A program made the position numbers and the translations under genes. This document shows positions 24,663-33,921 of a stretch of 64,000 bases of DNA, in pieces. Position 1 is the first letter of the stretch. Each line of letters starts with the position of its first letter. The DNA is taken from the NCBI RefSeq assembly GCF_039939195.1, contig NZ_JBDUUH010000001.1, positions 1 to 64,000 on the forward strand. The letters run 5' to 3'. The DNA comes from Foliimonas ilicis. GTDB lineage: Bacteria; Pseudomonadota; Alphaproteobacteria; Rhizobiales; Rhizobiaceae. The notes under the pieces were generated by a model, which was not told where the DNA came from, made no database searches, and worked only from the letters and a program-made list of their open reading frames with translations.

Positions 24663-25540
24663 TTGACCGCCGTGCCGAACAGGCCGGACGGACGGAACAC
24701 TAGCACCATGGCAACCAGCATTGTCGCGATGATTTTTGCCAGCGTTGGCGAGAAGAACATGGATATGACGCCGTCACTGACGCCGATCAGCAATGCGGCA
24801 ACGACCGTGCCGCGCAGCGAACCCAGCCCGCCGATGATGACGACGATGAAGGAGAGCAGCAGCGGGTCGAAGCCCATCAGATAATGGGCCTGGCTGATCG
24901 GCACGATCAGAACGGCGGCGATTGCAGCCAGCATCGCACCCAGCGCAAACACGCCCGCATAGACCTTGTCGACTGCAATGCCGAAGGCCTGCGCGGTTTC
25001 GCGGTCATATTGCGTCGCGCGCATGATCAACCCGGCCCTTGTCCGCGTCAGGACGAGCCAGGTCACGATCAACAAGAGAATCGAGACACCGATGATCGCG
25101 AGCTTGTAGCCGGAATAGCCGAACCAGGGCAGCAGGATGCGATAGTTGAAAGGCGGTGAGACGGGCCGGGCGTCGGGGCCGTAGAAGGTCAGGGCCGCCT
25201 GCTGGATGATATAGAGAAGGCCGATCGTCGCGACGATCGTCGCTTCTGGATTATAGTTCAAGCGGCGCAGAACGAGCCTTTCGGCAACGAGCGCAACGGC
25301 ACCGACGATCAGCGGGGCGATGACAAGGGCTGCGAGAAACCCGATGGCCGGGTGGCCCGAAACGAGGCTCGACACCCACCACGCAAGCACCGCGCCCAGC
25401 ATGTAGAACTCACCATGCGCGACATTGACCACCCGCATGACGCCGAAGACGAGCGACAGTCCAAGCGCCATGAGCGCCAGAACCGCAGAGGTTACGAGGC
25501 CTTCGAGGGTTGCCAGAAGGAGGTGCGGTCCGAAGGCCAT
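24659..25540 (-). CDS. livH: HAAT-family ABC transporter permease (LivH type)
   Basis: A 293-residue inner-membrane permease. Hallmarks are ALMALGLSLVFGVMRVVNVAHGEFYMLGA near the N-terminus, the loop MRATQYDRETAQAFGI and FIVVIIGGLGSLRGTVVAALL. No clear ribosome-binding sequence precedes the ATG at 25540, and a 46-bp inverted repeat lies just upstream. Both points fit reduced or structured expression relative to the binding-protein gene. Confidence 0.92.
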   Translation of the reverse strand: MAFGPHLLLATLEGLVTSAVLALMALGLSLVFGVMRVVNVAHGEFYMLGAVLAWWVSSLVSGHPAIGFLAALVIAPLIVGAVALVAERLVLRRLNYNPEATIVATIGLLYIIQQAALTFYGPDARPVSPPFNYRILLPWFGYSGYKLAIIGVSILLLIVTWLVLTRTRAGLIMRATQYDRETAQAFGIAVDKVYAGVFALGAMLAAIAAVLIVPISQAHYLMGFDPLLLSFIVVIIGGLGSLRGTVVAALLIGVSDGVISMFFSPTLAKIIATMLVAMVLVFRPSGLFGTAVK

Positions 25541-25578
25541 TATGGGGTTTGCCTGCGGGAGGAGGATCGGAGCGAGGC

Positions 25579-25730
25579 AGCACCCCCCTCTGGCTTGCCA
25601 GCCATCTCCCCCTCAAGGGGGGAGATCAGATGCCAAATTGGTTTTCGAAAATCTTCATCGTAATTGCAGGGTTGGCGAAACTGCCAATCTCCCCCCTTGA
25701 GGGGGAGATGGCTGGCAAGCCAGAGGGGGG
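25579..25730. repeat. Perfect 46-bp inverted repeat between binding protein and livH genes
   Basis: The arm 25579-25624 is exactly complementary to 25685-25730, with a 60-bp spacer. Each arm contains its own small dyads, CTGGCTTGCCAG and ATCTCCCCC/GGGGGAGAT. The element occupies most of the 221-bp gap between the substrate-binding protein gene and livH. Its layout resembles the family A repeats (C-run, small stem, CATCTCCCC block). Confidence 0.9.
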
Positions 25731-25761
25731 TGTCACTTGACGCAAACACAACCAAACAGGA

Positions 25762-27060
25762 TCAGAACGGCTGCGTCGAGTAATCGGCTTCGACGTCGTA
25801 AAGCCCATCCTCGATTGCCGTGCGGTGCACGACCTTCAGCTTGCCGCCTTCCAGCTTCGAGATATTCTGATGGCCGTAGACCTGATGGTTCTTGCCGTTG
25901 AATATCTTGTCGCCCTGCGGATGCTCGCGGCCTTCCTTGAATTCGGTCAGCGCTTCGGTCGCCTCGATCAGCTTTACCCGGTCTTCCGGTCCGCGATAAC
26001 CGGATGCTTCCATGGCCTGCTTGATGACGTAGAGCGTTTCCCAGCAACCGAACATGTGGCCTGCCGTCGAGATGTCGCGCGGATCGGCAACGCTTGCGCC
26101 ATCCGCATTGATGCCGACCGCATCGCGATAGAATTTCTCGGCGTCCGACGCATTGTCCTGCAGATAGCGCGGCATGCCTTCCCAGAAATGGCTGCCATCC
26201 AGGAATTCGAGGCCGGGACTGTTGATGTCGACGGCTTCCAGCGAATCGATGAAGCCGAAAAGCTCCGGCCGGTTCGAACCGTAAAACTCGCCCAGTTCCT
26301 TGACGAAGGTCAAAACGGCAGGTCCCACCATCACATGATAGATAACTTCCGTCTCGGCCGGAATTTGCGGCAGATAGCGGGTGAAAGAGCTTTCCGTCGG
26401 CGGGATCGCAATCTTGGCGATCACCTCGCCGCCCTGCGCTTCGATGGCTGCCGGGAAATAATCGCGATGGTCGTAGCCGAACGCGTAATCCGGGTAGATC
26501 ATCGTGACCTTCTTGCCGAGATTGGCGCCGATCCACGGCGCGACCGAAACGACCTGCGAGCGGACATCCGTGATGCCCGGCTGAAGCACGTAGCGGTTCA
26601 GCTTGCCAGAGGCGACGTGAAAACCTTCGCTGACGACATAATAGGGAATCTTGAGTTCGCCGGCGGTCGGGGCCGAACCGGTGACGACATGGCTGAACAG
26701 CGTTCCATAGACCAGATCGGCCTTGTGCTGGCTGGCGAATTTGGCGACCACTTCGGCGCCGCGCTTGGGGTCCGTGCCGTCATCCTCGACGATGATTTCG
26801 ACCGGGCGGCCATTGATGCCGCCAGCCTCATTGATGAGCTTGACTGCGGCGTTGGTCGTTCTTTCATACCAGCGGCCATAGGCAGCGCCGATGCCGGTGC
26901 GATGCGCCTGAAAGCCGATCTTGATGGGCGCTGAACTCTGCGCCTGCGAATAGCGGACGAAACCGGGCGCGGCGGTCAGAGCCACAGCCGAAGCGGCTAT
27001 GCCCTTGATGGCATCGCGGCGTGTGATGAGATTTTTCGTCCCCGAAAATCTGGATTTCAC
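25762..27060 (-). CDS. HAAT-family ABC transporter substrate-binding protein, Tat-type leader
   Basis: A 432-residue periplasmic binding protein of the leucine/amide/urea-binding type. The N-terminus has a twin-arginine pattern (ITRRDAIKG) followed by a hydrophobic stretch ending near residue 41, so export by Tat is likely. The mature part shows IKIGFQAHRTGIGAAYG, KLINEAGGINGRPVEIIVED and VYGTLFSHVVTGSAP. The ligand is not clear: such proteins bind branched-chain amino acids, amides, urea or aromatic acids. It is the first gene of the liv-type operon, separated from livH by the 46-bp inverted repeat. Confidence 0.88.
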   Translation of the reverse strand: MKSRFSGTKNLITRRDAIKGIAASAVALTAAPGFVRYSQAQSSAPIKIGFQAHRTGIGAAYGRWYERTTNAAVKLINEAGGINGRPVEIIVEDDGTDPKRGAEVVAKFASQHKADLVYGTLFSHVVTGSAPTAGELKIPYYVVSEGFHVASGKLNRYVLQPGITDVRSQVVSVAPWIGANLGKKVTMIYPDYAFGYDHRDYFPAAIEAQGGEVIAKIAIPPTESSFTRYLPQIPAETEVIYHVMVGPAVLTFVKELGEFYGSNRPELFGFIDSLEAVDINSPGLEFLDGSHFWEGMPRYLQDNASDAEKFYRDAVGINADGASVADPRDISTAGHMFGCWETLYVIKQAMEASGYRGPEDRVKLIEATEALTEFKEGREHPQGDKIFNGKNHQVYGHQNISKLEGGKLKVVHRTAIEDGLYDVEADYSTQPF

Positions 27061-27175
27061 TTCAATGTTCCCTCAAACAAGCGGCTCGTCCAATCGAGAC
27101 GCTTCATGCGCCCGAGCCGAAATGCGCGCAACCTAAAACATCTCGGTGCTGCATTGCAACAAGCATTCCCCAGCG

Positions 27176-28567
27176 TCAACCGGCTGTAGGCGTGGAAAGC
27201 AGCCAGAGGCCGAAAACCGTATAGAGGATCATCAATACAGTTAGCGGAATCTGGCTTTTTACGGCATCGCTGTTTTTCGGGTGAAGCCTGAACGCCAGCC
27301 CGTGGGCAACGAGAACGGCCAGAACATGCCCGCCGACAATCGCTGCCGCCTGAAGGTTCCAGACAACCCATGCCGGGCCATGCCCCATCATAATTGCCGC
27401 CTCGACATTCATGTTCGATGTGCCGAACAGGTTCCAGCCAAGCGCAAAGGGATCGGAAAGCGCCTTGAGCGCATATTGCCCATCGACGGCAAGCGACGTC
27501 AGATAGTGCGAGAAATGATAGGCGAAGGCGATCGGCACGATCGACCAGACGAGCAAACCGGCTGAAGAACGAAATGTCGATCTGTTCGAAACCAGCCACT
27601 CGCCAATGAAAACGGCAAGAAAATAAGCCGACAAAAGCACCAGCGGCGCGAGCAGCAGGCCAGTCGTGTTTATGCAGGCCAATGCGGAGCGGCCGGGATA
27701 TTCGAGCGGGTTGACGCCGATGCCGCCCAGCCAGAAAAACGTCTTTGACAGCCCGTCAAAAGATACGGATGCCAATGTCAAAAGCAGGAAGGCGATGCCG
27801 CTGAGCGGCAAAGCCTCGGCTTTCCAGAGTTTTGCGCCCGGCCAGCCCAGCGAGAGCAATCCTTTTTCATCACGCTCGAAGATCGAAAACCGCGAAAGCA
27901 TACCGAAAAAGACGGACAGGAATTCGCCGCGCGCGCTCCATTGTTCATGACCGAAAGCCAGCATCAGAATGAAGGTCGCAATCCAGTAACACGCGACCGC
28001 CTGCGCAAGGATCGCCGGATCGCTGGGCGCGGGATAGACGAGTTCGAACCATGCGAAGGCGAAGAACAAAGCTACCGCGGGCCAGTAGGCGAGACGCGGG
28101 GCGAGCGCGAACGGCGCTTCCTTGCCGGTCAGAAGACCGACGATCCGCACCGGCCCGGACCAAGGGTTTATCCAGTGCCAGAGATTGCCGAACACGCTTT
28201 GAACCAGCGAAAGCCCCACCCAGAGAAGCGTCCAGATGACCAGCGGAAGTGGGTTTGAAAGCGGGTCGCGGCTGCCGAACAGGCCAGCGGCGACCAACGC
28301 GATCAGAACGCCAAAGGAGATGAGGCTGACGAAGATGCGCGGCGCGTCTGAAACGCGGAACAGCTTTAGCCGCTTGGCCGCAATAGCATCTAGCGCAGCG
28401 GGCGGAATGAGCAGCAAAACCAGAAAGCTGGCCAACACGGCCAATGCGCCGCCGACCAGATAGTGCCCGGTCGGCAGAAGCAGAACATGCCCGCGCTCGG
28501 AGGCATGGGCCAGCGCCTCGCCGCTCCACGCCAAAACACCCAGGAAGATCGTCAGTCGAAAACGCAT
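27176..28567 (-). CDS. Polytopic membrane protein of unknown function
   Basis: A 463-residue hydrophobic protein. A signal-like first helix ends at ALAHASERGH, followed by about eleven more hydrophobic segments. Conserved-looking features are GNLWHWINPWSGP near residue 130, WFELVYPAPSDP near residue 175 and several histidines in or near membrane spans (FAYHFSHYLTS, GHEQW, MMGHGPAWVVWN). I do not recognise a characterised family; from memory, proteins with a WHWxNPW pattern are sometimes annotated as fenitrothion-hydrolase-like, unverified. It starts 7 bp after pncB, so it is probably co-transcribed. Confidence 0.75.
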   Translation of the reverse strand: MRFRLTIFLGVLAWSGEALAHASERGHVLLLPTGHYLVGGALAVLASFLVLLLIPPAALDAIAAKRLKLFRVSDAPRIFVSLISFGVLIALVAAGLFGSRDPLSNPLPLVIWTLLWVGLSLVQSVFGNLWHWINPWSGPVRIVGLLTGKEAPFALAPRLAYWPAVALFFAFAWFELVYPAPSDPAILAQAVACYWIATFILMLAFGHEQWSARGEFLSVFFGMLSRFSIFERDEKGLLSLGWPGAKLWKAEALPLSGIAFLLLTLASVSFDGLSKTFFWLGGIGVNPLEYPGRSALACINTTGLLLAPLVLLSAYFLAVFIGEWLVSNRSTFRSSAGLLVWSIVPIAFAYHFSHYLTSLAVDGQYALKALSDPFALGWNLFGTSNMNVEAAIMMGHGPAWVVWNLQAAAIVGGHVLAVLVAHGLAFRLHPKNSDAVKSQIPLTVLMILYTVFGLWLLSTPTAG

Positions 28568-28574
28568 TGTCGCG

Positions 28575-29879
28575 TTAGACTTTCACAAGCTGTTCCACGC
28601 GATCACTATCGCCGAAAATCCGCAAATAGCGTTCGATTTCCTTCAGGTCACCAGTCGCCTTGGCCGGATTGTCCGAAAGTTTGACGACCGGACGGCCATT
28701 GGCTTGCGTGACCTTGCAGACCAGCGAAATCGCCTTCAGGCCTTCGGTTTCGACCGGCGCGCAATCCTCGAAATCATTGGTCAGATTCGTACCCCAACCA
28801 AACGACATGCGCACTTTGCCGGAGAAATGCCGGTAGGTTTCTTCGATGCTATCGGTGTCGAGACCGTCGGAAAAAATCAGCAGTTTCTTACGCGGATCAA
28901 CGCCCTTTTCGCGCCACCACGCCATGATCTTTTCGCCAGCCTCGATGGGCGGCGCGCTATCTGGCCGGAAACCGGTCCAATTGGTGATCCAGTCCGGTGC
29001 GTCGCGCAGAAAGGCGCTCGTCCCGAAAGCATCCGGCAGGACGATCAGGAGGTTGCCGCCATAATAGCGCTGCCAGTCCTGAAGCACGCGGTAGGGCGAC
29101 TGCTTCAGTTCTTCCTCGGTATCGGTCAGTGCGGCGAACACCATCGGCAATTCATGGGCGTTGGTGCCTAGCGCTTCGAGGTCGTTGTCCATGGCCAGCA
29201 GCACATTGCTGGTGCCTGTGAATGCTTCGCCGATGCCTTCCTTCAGCGCCTCGACACACCAGCGCTGCCAAAGGAAGCTGTGGCGCCTGCGCGTGCCGAA
29301 ATCGGAAATCTTGAGATTGGGGAGCTTGCGCAGCCGTTCCGTCTTCGCCCACATCTTGGCCTTGGCGCGCGCATAGACCACATCCAGCGAGAAGGGACCG
29401 AAGCGGCGCATGGCGGCGCGCGAACGCAACTCGTTGATGATCGAAAGAGCGGGAATTTCCCACAGCGTCGTGTACATCCACGGCCCGTGGAATTCGAGTT
29501 CGTACTGGCCGTCGCGCTTGCTCAGTTCGTATTCCGGCAACTGGAAATTGGCGAGCCAGGCGAGGAATTCCGGCTCGAAAATCTGCTTGCGGCCATAGAA
29601 AGTGTTACCGCCGAGCCAGATCATCTCCTTCTTGCTGAAGCGCAGCGTGCGGGCGTGATCGAGTTGCTCGCGCAGTTCCTGTTCGTCGATCTCGTCGGCC
29701 AGCCGGACCTTCGTCGTCCGGTTGATCAGGGAGAAGGTCACATCGACATTTGGATACATGCCCCAGATCATCTGCAGCATCAGAAGTTTGTAGAAATCCG
29801 TGTCGAGCAGACTGCGCACGATCGGATCGAGCTTCCAGGTATGGTTATAGACCCGCCGCGCAATATCTGTCTTGGCCAT
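28575..29879 (-). CDS. pncB: Nicotinate phosphoribosyltransferase
   Basis: A 434-residue enzyme of the Preiss-Handler pathway that makes nicotinate mononucleotide from nicotinate and PRPP with ATP. It has LLDTDFYKLLMLQMIW near the N-terminus, DFGTRRRHSFLWQRW, FTGTSNVLLAMDNDLEALGTNAHELP with the conserved T-S-N and H residues, and IFSDGLDTDSIEETYRHF. The length is normal for the proteobacterial type. It is followed closely by an unknown membrane-protein gene. The 192 bp upstream (29880-30071) holds nothing I recognise. Confidence 0.96.
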   Translation of the reverse strand: MAKTDIARRVYNHTWKLDPIVRSLLDTDFYKLLMLQMIWGMYPNVDVTFSLINRTTKVRLADEIDEQELREQLDHARTLRFSKKEMIWLGGNTFYGRKQIFEPEFLAWLANFQLPEYELSKRDGQYELEFHGPWMYTTLWEIPALSIINELRSRAAMRRFGPFSLDVVYARAKAKMWAKTERLRKLPNLKISDFGTRRRHSFLWQRWCVEALKEGIGEAFTGTSNVLLAMDNDLEALGTNAHELPMVFAALTDTEEELKQSPYRVLQDWQRYYGGNLLIVLPDAFGTSAFLRDAPDWITNWTGFRPDSAPPIEAGEKIMAWWREKGVDPRKKLLIFSDGLDTDSIEETYRHFSGKVRMSFGWGTNLTNDFEDCAPVETEGLKAISLVCKVTQANGRPVVKLSDNPAKATGDLKEIERYLRIFGDSDRVEQLVKV

Positions 29880-30071
29880 TTACTTCCCCTCCACGCTCGC
29901 AAATGCAAAGGCGAACGCTTTTAGACAATCCCGTCCAAATCTTTGGATTCGCGCGCGATCTCGTTAAACCGCTAACATTTCACAACGACGCGCACCAGCC
30001 ATTAGGAATGTTGCCCTGCTAATGCGTTGGAGCGGCGATCTTTAGGGCCAATCGACATTCATCGATCGGTC

Positions 30072-31466
30072 CTAGAAGGAAGCCAGACGCAGCTCGCCGC
30101 GCCGCAGCCAGCGCGACAGAAGCAGCACGGCCACGACCGCAAGGCCGCAGGACAGGCCGATCCAAATTCCGTTTCCGCGAAAGCCCAGCGGGAAAGCAAG
30201 CAGCACACCGAGCGGCAGGCCGATGCCCCAATAGCCTATTGCCGCATAGATCATCGGCACCTTGGTATCGTGAAGCCCGCGCAGCATGCCCGCAGCCACG
30301 GCTTGCGCTCCATCGAAAATCTGGAACAGGGCGGCAAAGGCCAGAAAGCTGACGGCAAGGGCGATAACGTTGAAATTCACCGGATTGGTCGTGTCGATGA
30401 ACGCGCTGATGAGCAGGTTTGGCCAGATGAGCATGATCGATGCCATCACCGCCATGAAGCTGACGCCAAGCACGAAAGCCGTCCATCCGGCACGGCTGAT
30501 GGCTTCCCCGCTTCCCGCGCCATAGGCCAGGCTGACACGCACCGTGACCGCCTGGCTGAGGCCCATCGGCACCATAAAGGTGACCGAAGCGATCTGCATT
30601 GCTATTGCGTGCGCGGCAAGCGAATCCGCATCAAGCAGCCCCATCAGCATTGCGGCAGCGTTGAAGATCGTCACCTCGAAGGCAAGAATTCCGGCAATCG
30701 GCAGTCCAAGACGCAAAAGCGCACGAAAACGCGGCCAGTCCGCGCGCCAGAAGCGCCCGAAAAGGCGATAACGCCGAAACTGCCTCTCCCATGAGACGAC
30801 GATGGCCAGACCGATGAACATGAGGAAGCTGGACAAGGTCGTCGCCAGGCCCGAACCGGCGATGCCCATGGCCGGAAAACCGAGATTGCCGAACATCAGG
30901 CACCAGTTCGCCAGCACGTTGAAGGCAACGGCAAACAGCACGATCGCCAGCGCCCAGCCGGGTCTTTCCAGCGCGGCGATAAAGGAGCGGAGCACGATGT
31001 AGCCGTAGAATGGCAGCACGGCCCATTGCAGCCAGCGCACATAGATGCCTGCCTCCACGGCGAGGGCAGGCTCCTGCCCCATGGCCAGCAGAATGCGCTC
31101 CGCATTCCAGAGCACGATCCAGATCGGCACGGAAATCATGATCGCGACCCACAGACCCTGACGCACCGTGCGGCGAAGATCGCGCACGGAATAGCGCTTG
31201 CGACCAAGTTCTGTAGCGATCATCGGCGACGTCGCCAGCATAAGGCCGAGACCGAAAATCATCGGTGCGAAATAGAGGTTGGAGCCAAGAGAACCGGCCG
31301 CAAGCGTATGCGCGCCCAGCCGTCCCATCATCATGACGTCGGTCGCAGTCATCGCCGTCTGGGCGAGGTTGGTCAAAACCATCGGCCAGGCAAGTGCCAG
31401 CATCGCCCGTATTTCGCGACGCCAAGGGCTTTCCGGAGCTTTCACACCGGCATCTATCGCAGACAT
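30072..31466 (-). CDS. MATE-family multidrug/metabolite exporter
   Basis: A 464-residue inner-membrane exporter of the NorM/DinF superfamily with twelve predicted spans in two homologous halves. Visible hallmarks are LAWPMVLTNLAQTAMTATDVMMMGRLGA in the first helices, LGSNLYFAPMIFGLGLMLATSP, and the second-half LGLPIAGILAFEVTIFNAAAMLMG. MATE proteins exchange Na+ or H+ for cationic drugs or metabolites. No regulator lies next to it. An AT-rich dyad 90 bp upstream (31553-31570) could be its operator. Confidence 0.92.
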   Translation of the reverse strand: MSAIDAGVKAPESPWRREIRAMLALAWPMVLTNLAQTAMTATDVMMMGRLGAHTLAAGSLGSNLYFAPMIFGLGLMLATSPMIATELGRKRYSVRDLRRTVRQGLWVAIMISVPIWIVLWNAERILLAMGQEPALAVEAGIYVRWLQWAVLPFYGYIVLRSFIAALERPGWALAIVLFAVAFNVLANWCLMFGNLGFPAMGIAGSGLATTLSSFLMFIGLAIVVSWERQFRRYRLFGRFWRADWPRFRALLRLGLPIAGILAFEVTIFNAAAMLMGLLDADSLAAHAIAMQIASVTFMVPMGLSQAVTVRVSLAYGAGSGEAISRAGWTAFVLGVSFMAVMASIMLIWPNLLISAFIDTTNPVNFNVIALAVSFLAFAALFQIFDGAQAVAAGMLRGLHDTKVPMIYAAIGYWGIGLPLGVLLAFPLGFRGNGIWIGLSCGLAVVAVLLLSRWLRRGELRLASF

Positions 31467-31552
31467 TTTTGTCGTCTTTCAGTGGTCGCGCAGGCCAAAA
31501 CTTGCCGCTTCGCGCGCAATTTCGGCAAAAACAAACGCAGTTTTGGCCGGAT

Positions 31553-31570
31553 TTTCGTATTTGTACGAAA
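31553..31570. promoter_or_regulatory. AT-rich dyad upstream of the MATE gene
   Basis: TTTCGTA and TACGAAA form a perfect 7-bp dyad around TTTG. It stands between the FGGY kinase end and the MATE start. It could be an operator for the exporter gene. A run of five T follows on the + strand, but no + strand gene ends here, so a terminator is unlikely. Confidence 0.35.
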
Positions 31571-31620
31571 TTTTTGGCGACGACAAGGTTTATACGTTTC
31601 TATCGGTTGAGCCAGAAACG

Positions 31621-33204
31621 TCAGGCCATCTCGTCGAGCACGCGACGCTGGCGATGCATTTCGAGGAAAATCCGGTAATCGCGGTCATAGCGCGCAGCCA
31701 TGTTCTCATTGCCCTCATGGCGGCGAACCCCATGCCTCATCGCCTTGGCTGCATCGGCAACCGAAGGGAAAAGTCCGGCAGCAGCGGCAGCAACCATGCC
31801 TGTGCCGAGCAACACTGCATCTTCCGCCAAAGGCTCGACGACGGCGCAGCCGCAGACATCGGCATAAAGCTCCATCAGGACGGGATTTTTGGTGTGACCG
31901 CCGGTGACGTGCAGGGTCTCGATCGCGCTGCCGTCACGGTTCAGCGATTCCAGAATGTGTCGCACGCCAAGCGCGATGCCGACCGATGTGCGCCAATAGA
32001 GCCTGCACAGACTGTCGAAGGAGGCATCAAGCGTCAGCCCGCTGACGACGCCGACCGCATGCGGGTCGGCAAAGGGCGAGCGGTTGCCATGGAAATCCGG
32101 CAGGACATGCAGGCGGGCGGCGAAGTCGACGCCTTCGGCTGCGCGCAGGGCGGCGATGCGCTCGCCGATGCGCTTGTGCATTGCCGCATCCGGCTCACCG
32201 CCTGCGCCATGCCAGCGAATGATGTGATCGAGCAGCGCGCCCGTTGCCGACTGCCCGCCCTCCGATATCCAGAATTCCGGCAGGGCCGCGCCAAAATACG
32301 GACCCCAGCCGCCCGAAAAAGGACGCGGGTTTTCAGACATCGCCATAACGCAGCTCGATGTGCCGGCAATCAGCGCCAGATGACTGCTGAGCCCTTCAGG
32401 ATCGGCTGAAAAACCGCCAAGCACGCCAAGCGCGCCAGCATAGGCATCGATCAGACCAATCCCGACACGGCAATCGGCGGTCAGCCCAAGTTCTTCAGCC
32501 GATTGCGGCGTCAGCGCGCCTATATCGGCGCCGATAGGACTTGCTCTATCTGGCAGGCCGCCGCGTTCCAGAAGGTCGCCCACACCGACCATTTCCAGAA
32601 AATCGGGCTTCCAGCCCGGTTCTTCATGCGCGAGGTATGTCCATTTGCAGGTGAGCGTGCCTTGCGAACGGGCAAATGAACCGGATGCGCGATAGGTCAG
32701 GAAATCGGCGAGGTCGAATATATGGCCGGTGCGCGCCCAGCTTGCAGGCAAATTGCGCTTCAGCCACATCAGCTTCGGGATCTGCATTTCCGGCGACATG
32801 ACGCCGCCGATATGGTCGAGCACGCGATGCTTTGTGGCTGTGCATTCATCGGCCTCGGCCAGCGCGCGGTGATCGAGCCAGACGATCGTGTCCCAGCGGT
32901 CCTCACCCGTTACCGAAGCACTGACCTGATCGCCGTTTCCGTCACGCAATACGAGCGAACACGTGGCGTCGAAGCTGATGCCGCGAATGTCGCCGGGGCT
33001 GACGCCTGCCTTTTCCACCGCGGCGCGCACCGAAATGCAGACGGCAGACCAGATGTCTTCCGAATCATGCTCGGCATGTTCGGATTTCGGGCGGTTCATG
33101 CGAATGGGATGCTCGCAGCGTGCGAGCAGACGGCCGTTCCTGTCGAGGATGCCTGCACGCGCGCTGCCGGTGCCGACATCGACTGCGCAGACCAGCTCCT
33201 GCAT
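31621..33204 (-). CDS. FGGY-family pentulose kinase (D-ribulokinase-like)
   Basis: A 527-residue carbohydrate kinase with two ASKHA domains: CAVDVGTGSARAGILDRNG at the N-terminus, DDRWDTIVWLDHRA-like substrate region (EDRWDTIVWLDHRA), GLIDAYAGALG in the middle and HVTGGHTKNPVLMELYADV near the C-terminus. The motif DATCSLVLRD matches, as I recall, the TCSLV signature of the D-ribulokinase branch (human FGGY/yeast YDR109C) rather than xylulokinases. It is the last gene of the polyol operon and phosphorylates the ketose made by the dehydrogenase. The start overlaps the HAD gene stop by one base (TGATG). Confidence 0.88.
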   Translation of the reverse strand: MQELVCAVDVGTGSARAGILDRNGRLLARCEHPIRMNRPKSEHAEHDSEDIWSAVCISVRAAVEKAGVSPGDIRGISFDATCSLVLRDGNGDQVSASVTGEDRWDTIVWLDHRALAEADECTATKHRVLDHIGGVMSPEMQIPKLMWLKRNLPASWARTGHIFDLADFLTYRASGSFARSQGTLTCKWTYLAHEEPGWKPDFLEMVGVGDLLERGGLPDRASPIGADIGALTPQSAEELGLTADCRVGIGLIDAYAGALGVLGGFSADPEGLSSHLALIAGTSSCVMAMSENPRPFSGGWGPYFGAALPEFWISEGGQSATGALLDHIIRWHGAGGEPDAAMHKRIGERIAALRAAEGVDFAARLHVLPDFHGNRSPFADPHAVGVVSGLTLDASFDSLCRLYWRTSVGIALGVRHILESLNRDGSAIETLHVTGGHTKNPVLMELYADVCGCAVVEPLAEDAVLLGTGMVAAAAAGLFPSVADAAKAMRHGVRRHEGNENMAARYDRDYRIFLEMHRQRRVLDEMA

Positions 33205-33896
33205 CAGGAGGCTTTCCCCAGCGCCGCATGTCCGGCGATCAATTCCGGCAGCTTACTCATATTGTTGAAGATCAGGTCCGGTTTCAAACCTTCAAGCGTG
33301 GTCGCGAGCGATGCAGCGCCCGCATGAGAACCGCCGGTGAAACCGAACACCGTCATGCCTGCGCTCTTTGCGGCCTGGATGCCTGCCGGGCTGTCTTCTA
33401 TGACGAGACAATCCTGCGGCGCGACTCCCATACCGCTTGCCGCATGCAGGAAAAGGTCGGGTGCTGGCTTGCCGTTTTTGACCATGGAAGCACTGTATAT
33501 ATGCGGATCGAGCAATTCCAGCAGTCCCGTCAGCGACAGGGTCAGCCGGATTCTCTCAAGCTGGCTGGAGGACGCGACGCAGCATTGCGTGTCGATCGCC
33601 CGGATGGCGTCTCCGACGCCCGGTATCGGCTTCAACTCGGCATGGAAGCGTTCGAGAAGTGCTGCCCGCATGTGACCTAGATGCTCATCGTTGAACACCA
33701 GACCGAAATCGCTGCTCAGCGTATCGCGGATCGTCGCCATGCTGCGTCCGAGAAAGCGCAGATAGGCGGTTTCCTCGCTGACCGTTCCGCCCGCACGGGC
33801 GATGATGTCGAGAAGAACCGAAATCGAAATCGTCTCGCTATCGACGAGAACGCCGTCGCAATCGAAAATGACAAGCTGCGGCCAATGCGCGGACAT
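33204..33896 (-). CDS. HAD-superfamily sugar phosphatase/phosphoglucomutase-like
   Basis: A 230-residue haloacid dehalogenase-type phosphatase with motif I FDCDGVLVDSE, motif II VASSSQLERI, motif III region KNGKPAPDLFLHAA and motif IV VIEDSPAGIQAAKSAGM. A helical cap domain sits between motifs I and II. It lies between the polyol dehydrogenase and the FGGY kinase, so it may dephosphorylate a sugar or polyol phosphate of that pathway. GGAGACTTC precedes the ATG at 33896. Confidence 0.88.
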   Translation of the reverse strand: MSAHWPQLVIFDCDGVLVDSETISISVLLDIIARAGGTVSEETAYLRFLGRSMATIRDTLSSDFGLVFNDEHLGHMRAALLERFHAELKPIPGVGDAIRAIDTQCCVASSSQLERIRLTLSLTGLLELLDPHIYSASMVKNGKPAPDLFLHAASGMGVAPQDCLVIEDSPAGIQAAKSAGMTVFGFTGGSHAGAASLATTLEGLKPDLIFNNMSKLPELIAGHAALGKAS

Positions 33897-33921
33897 GAAG
33901 TCTCCAACCAGGATTCTGATT

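Noticed and set aside
31564..31580. TTTCGTA/TACGAAA dyad plus T5 as an intrinsic terminator
   Set aside because: The T-run is on the + strand, where no gene ends, and the stem is AT-rich. An operator is more plausible.
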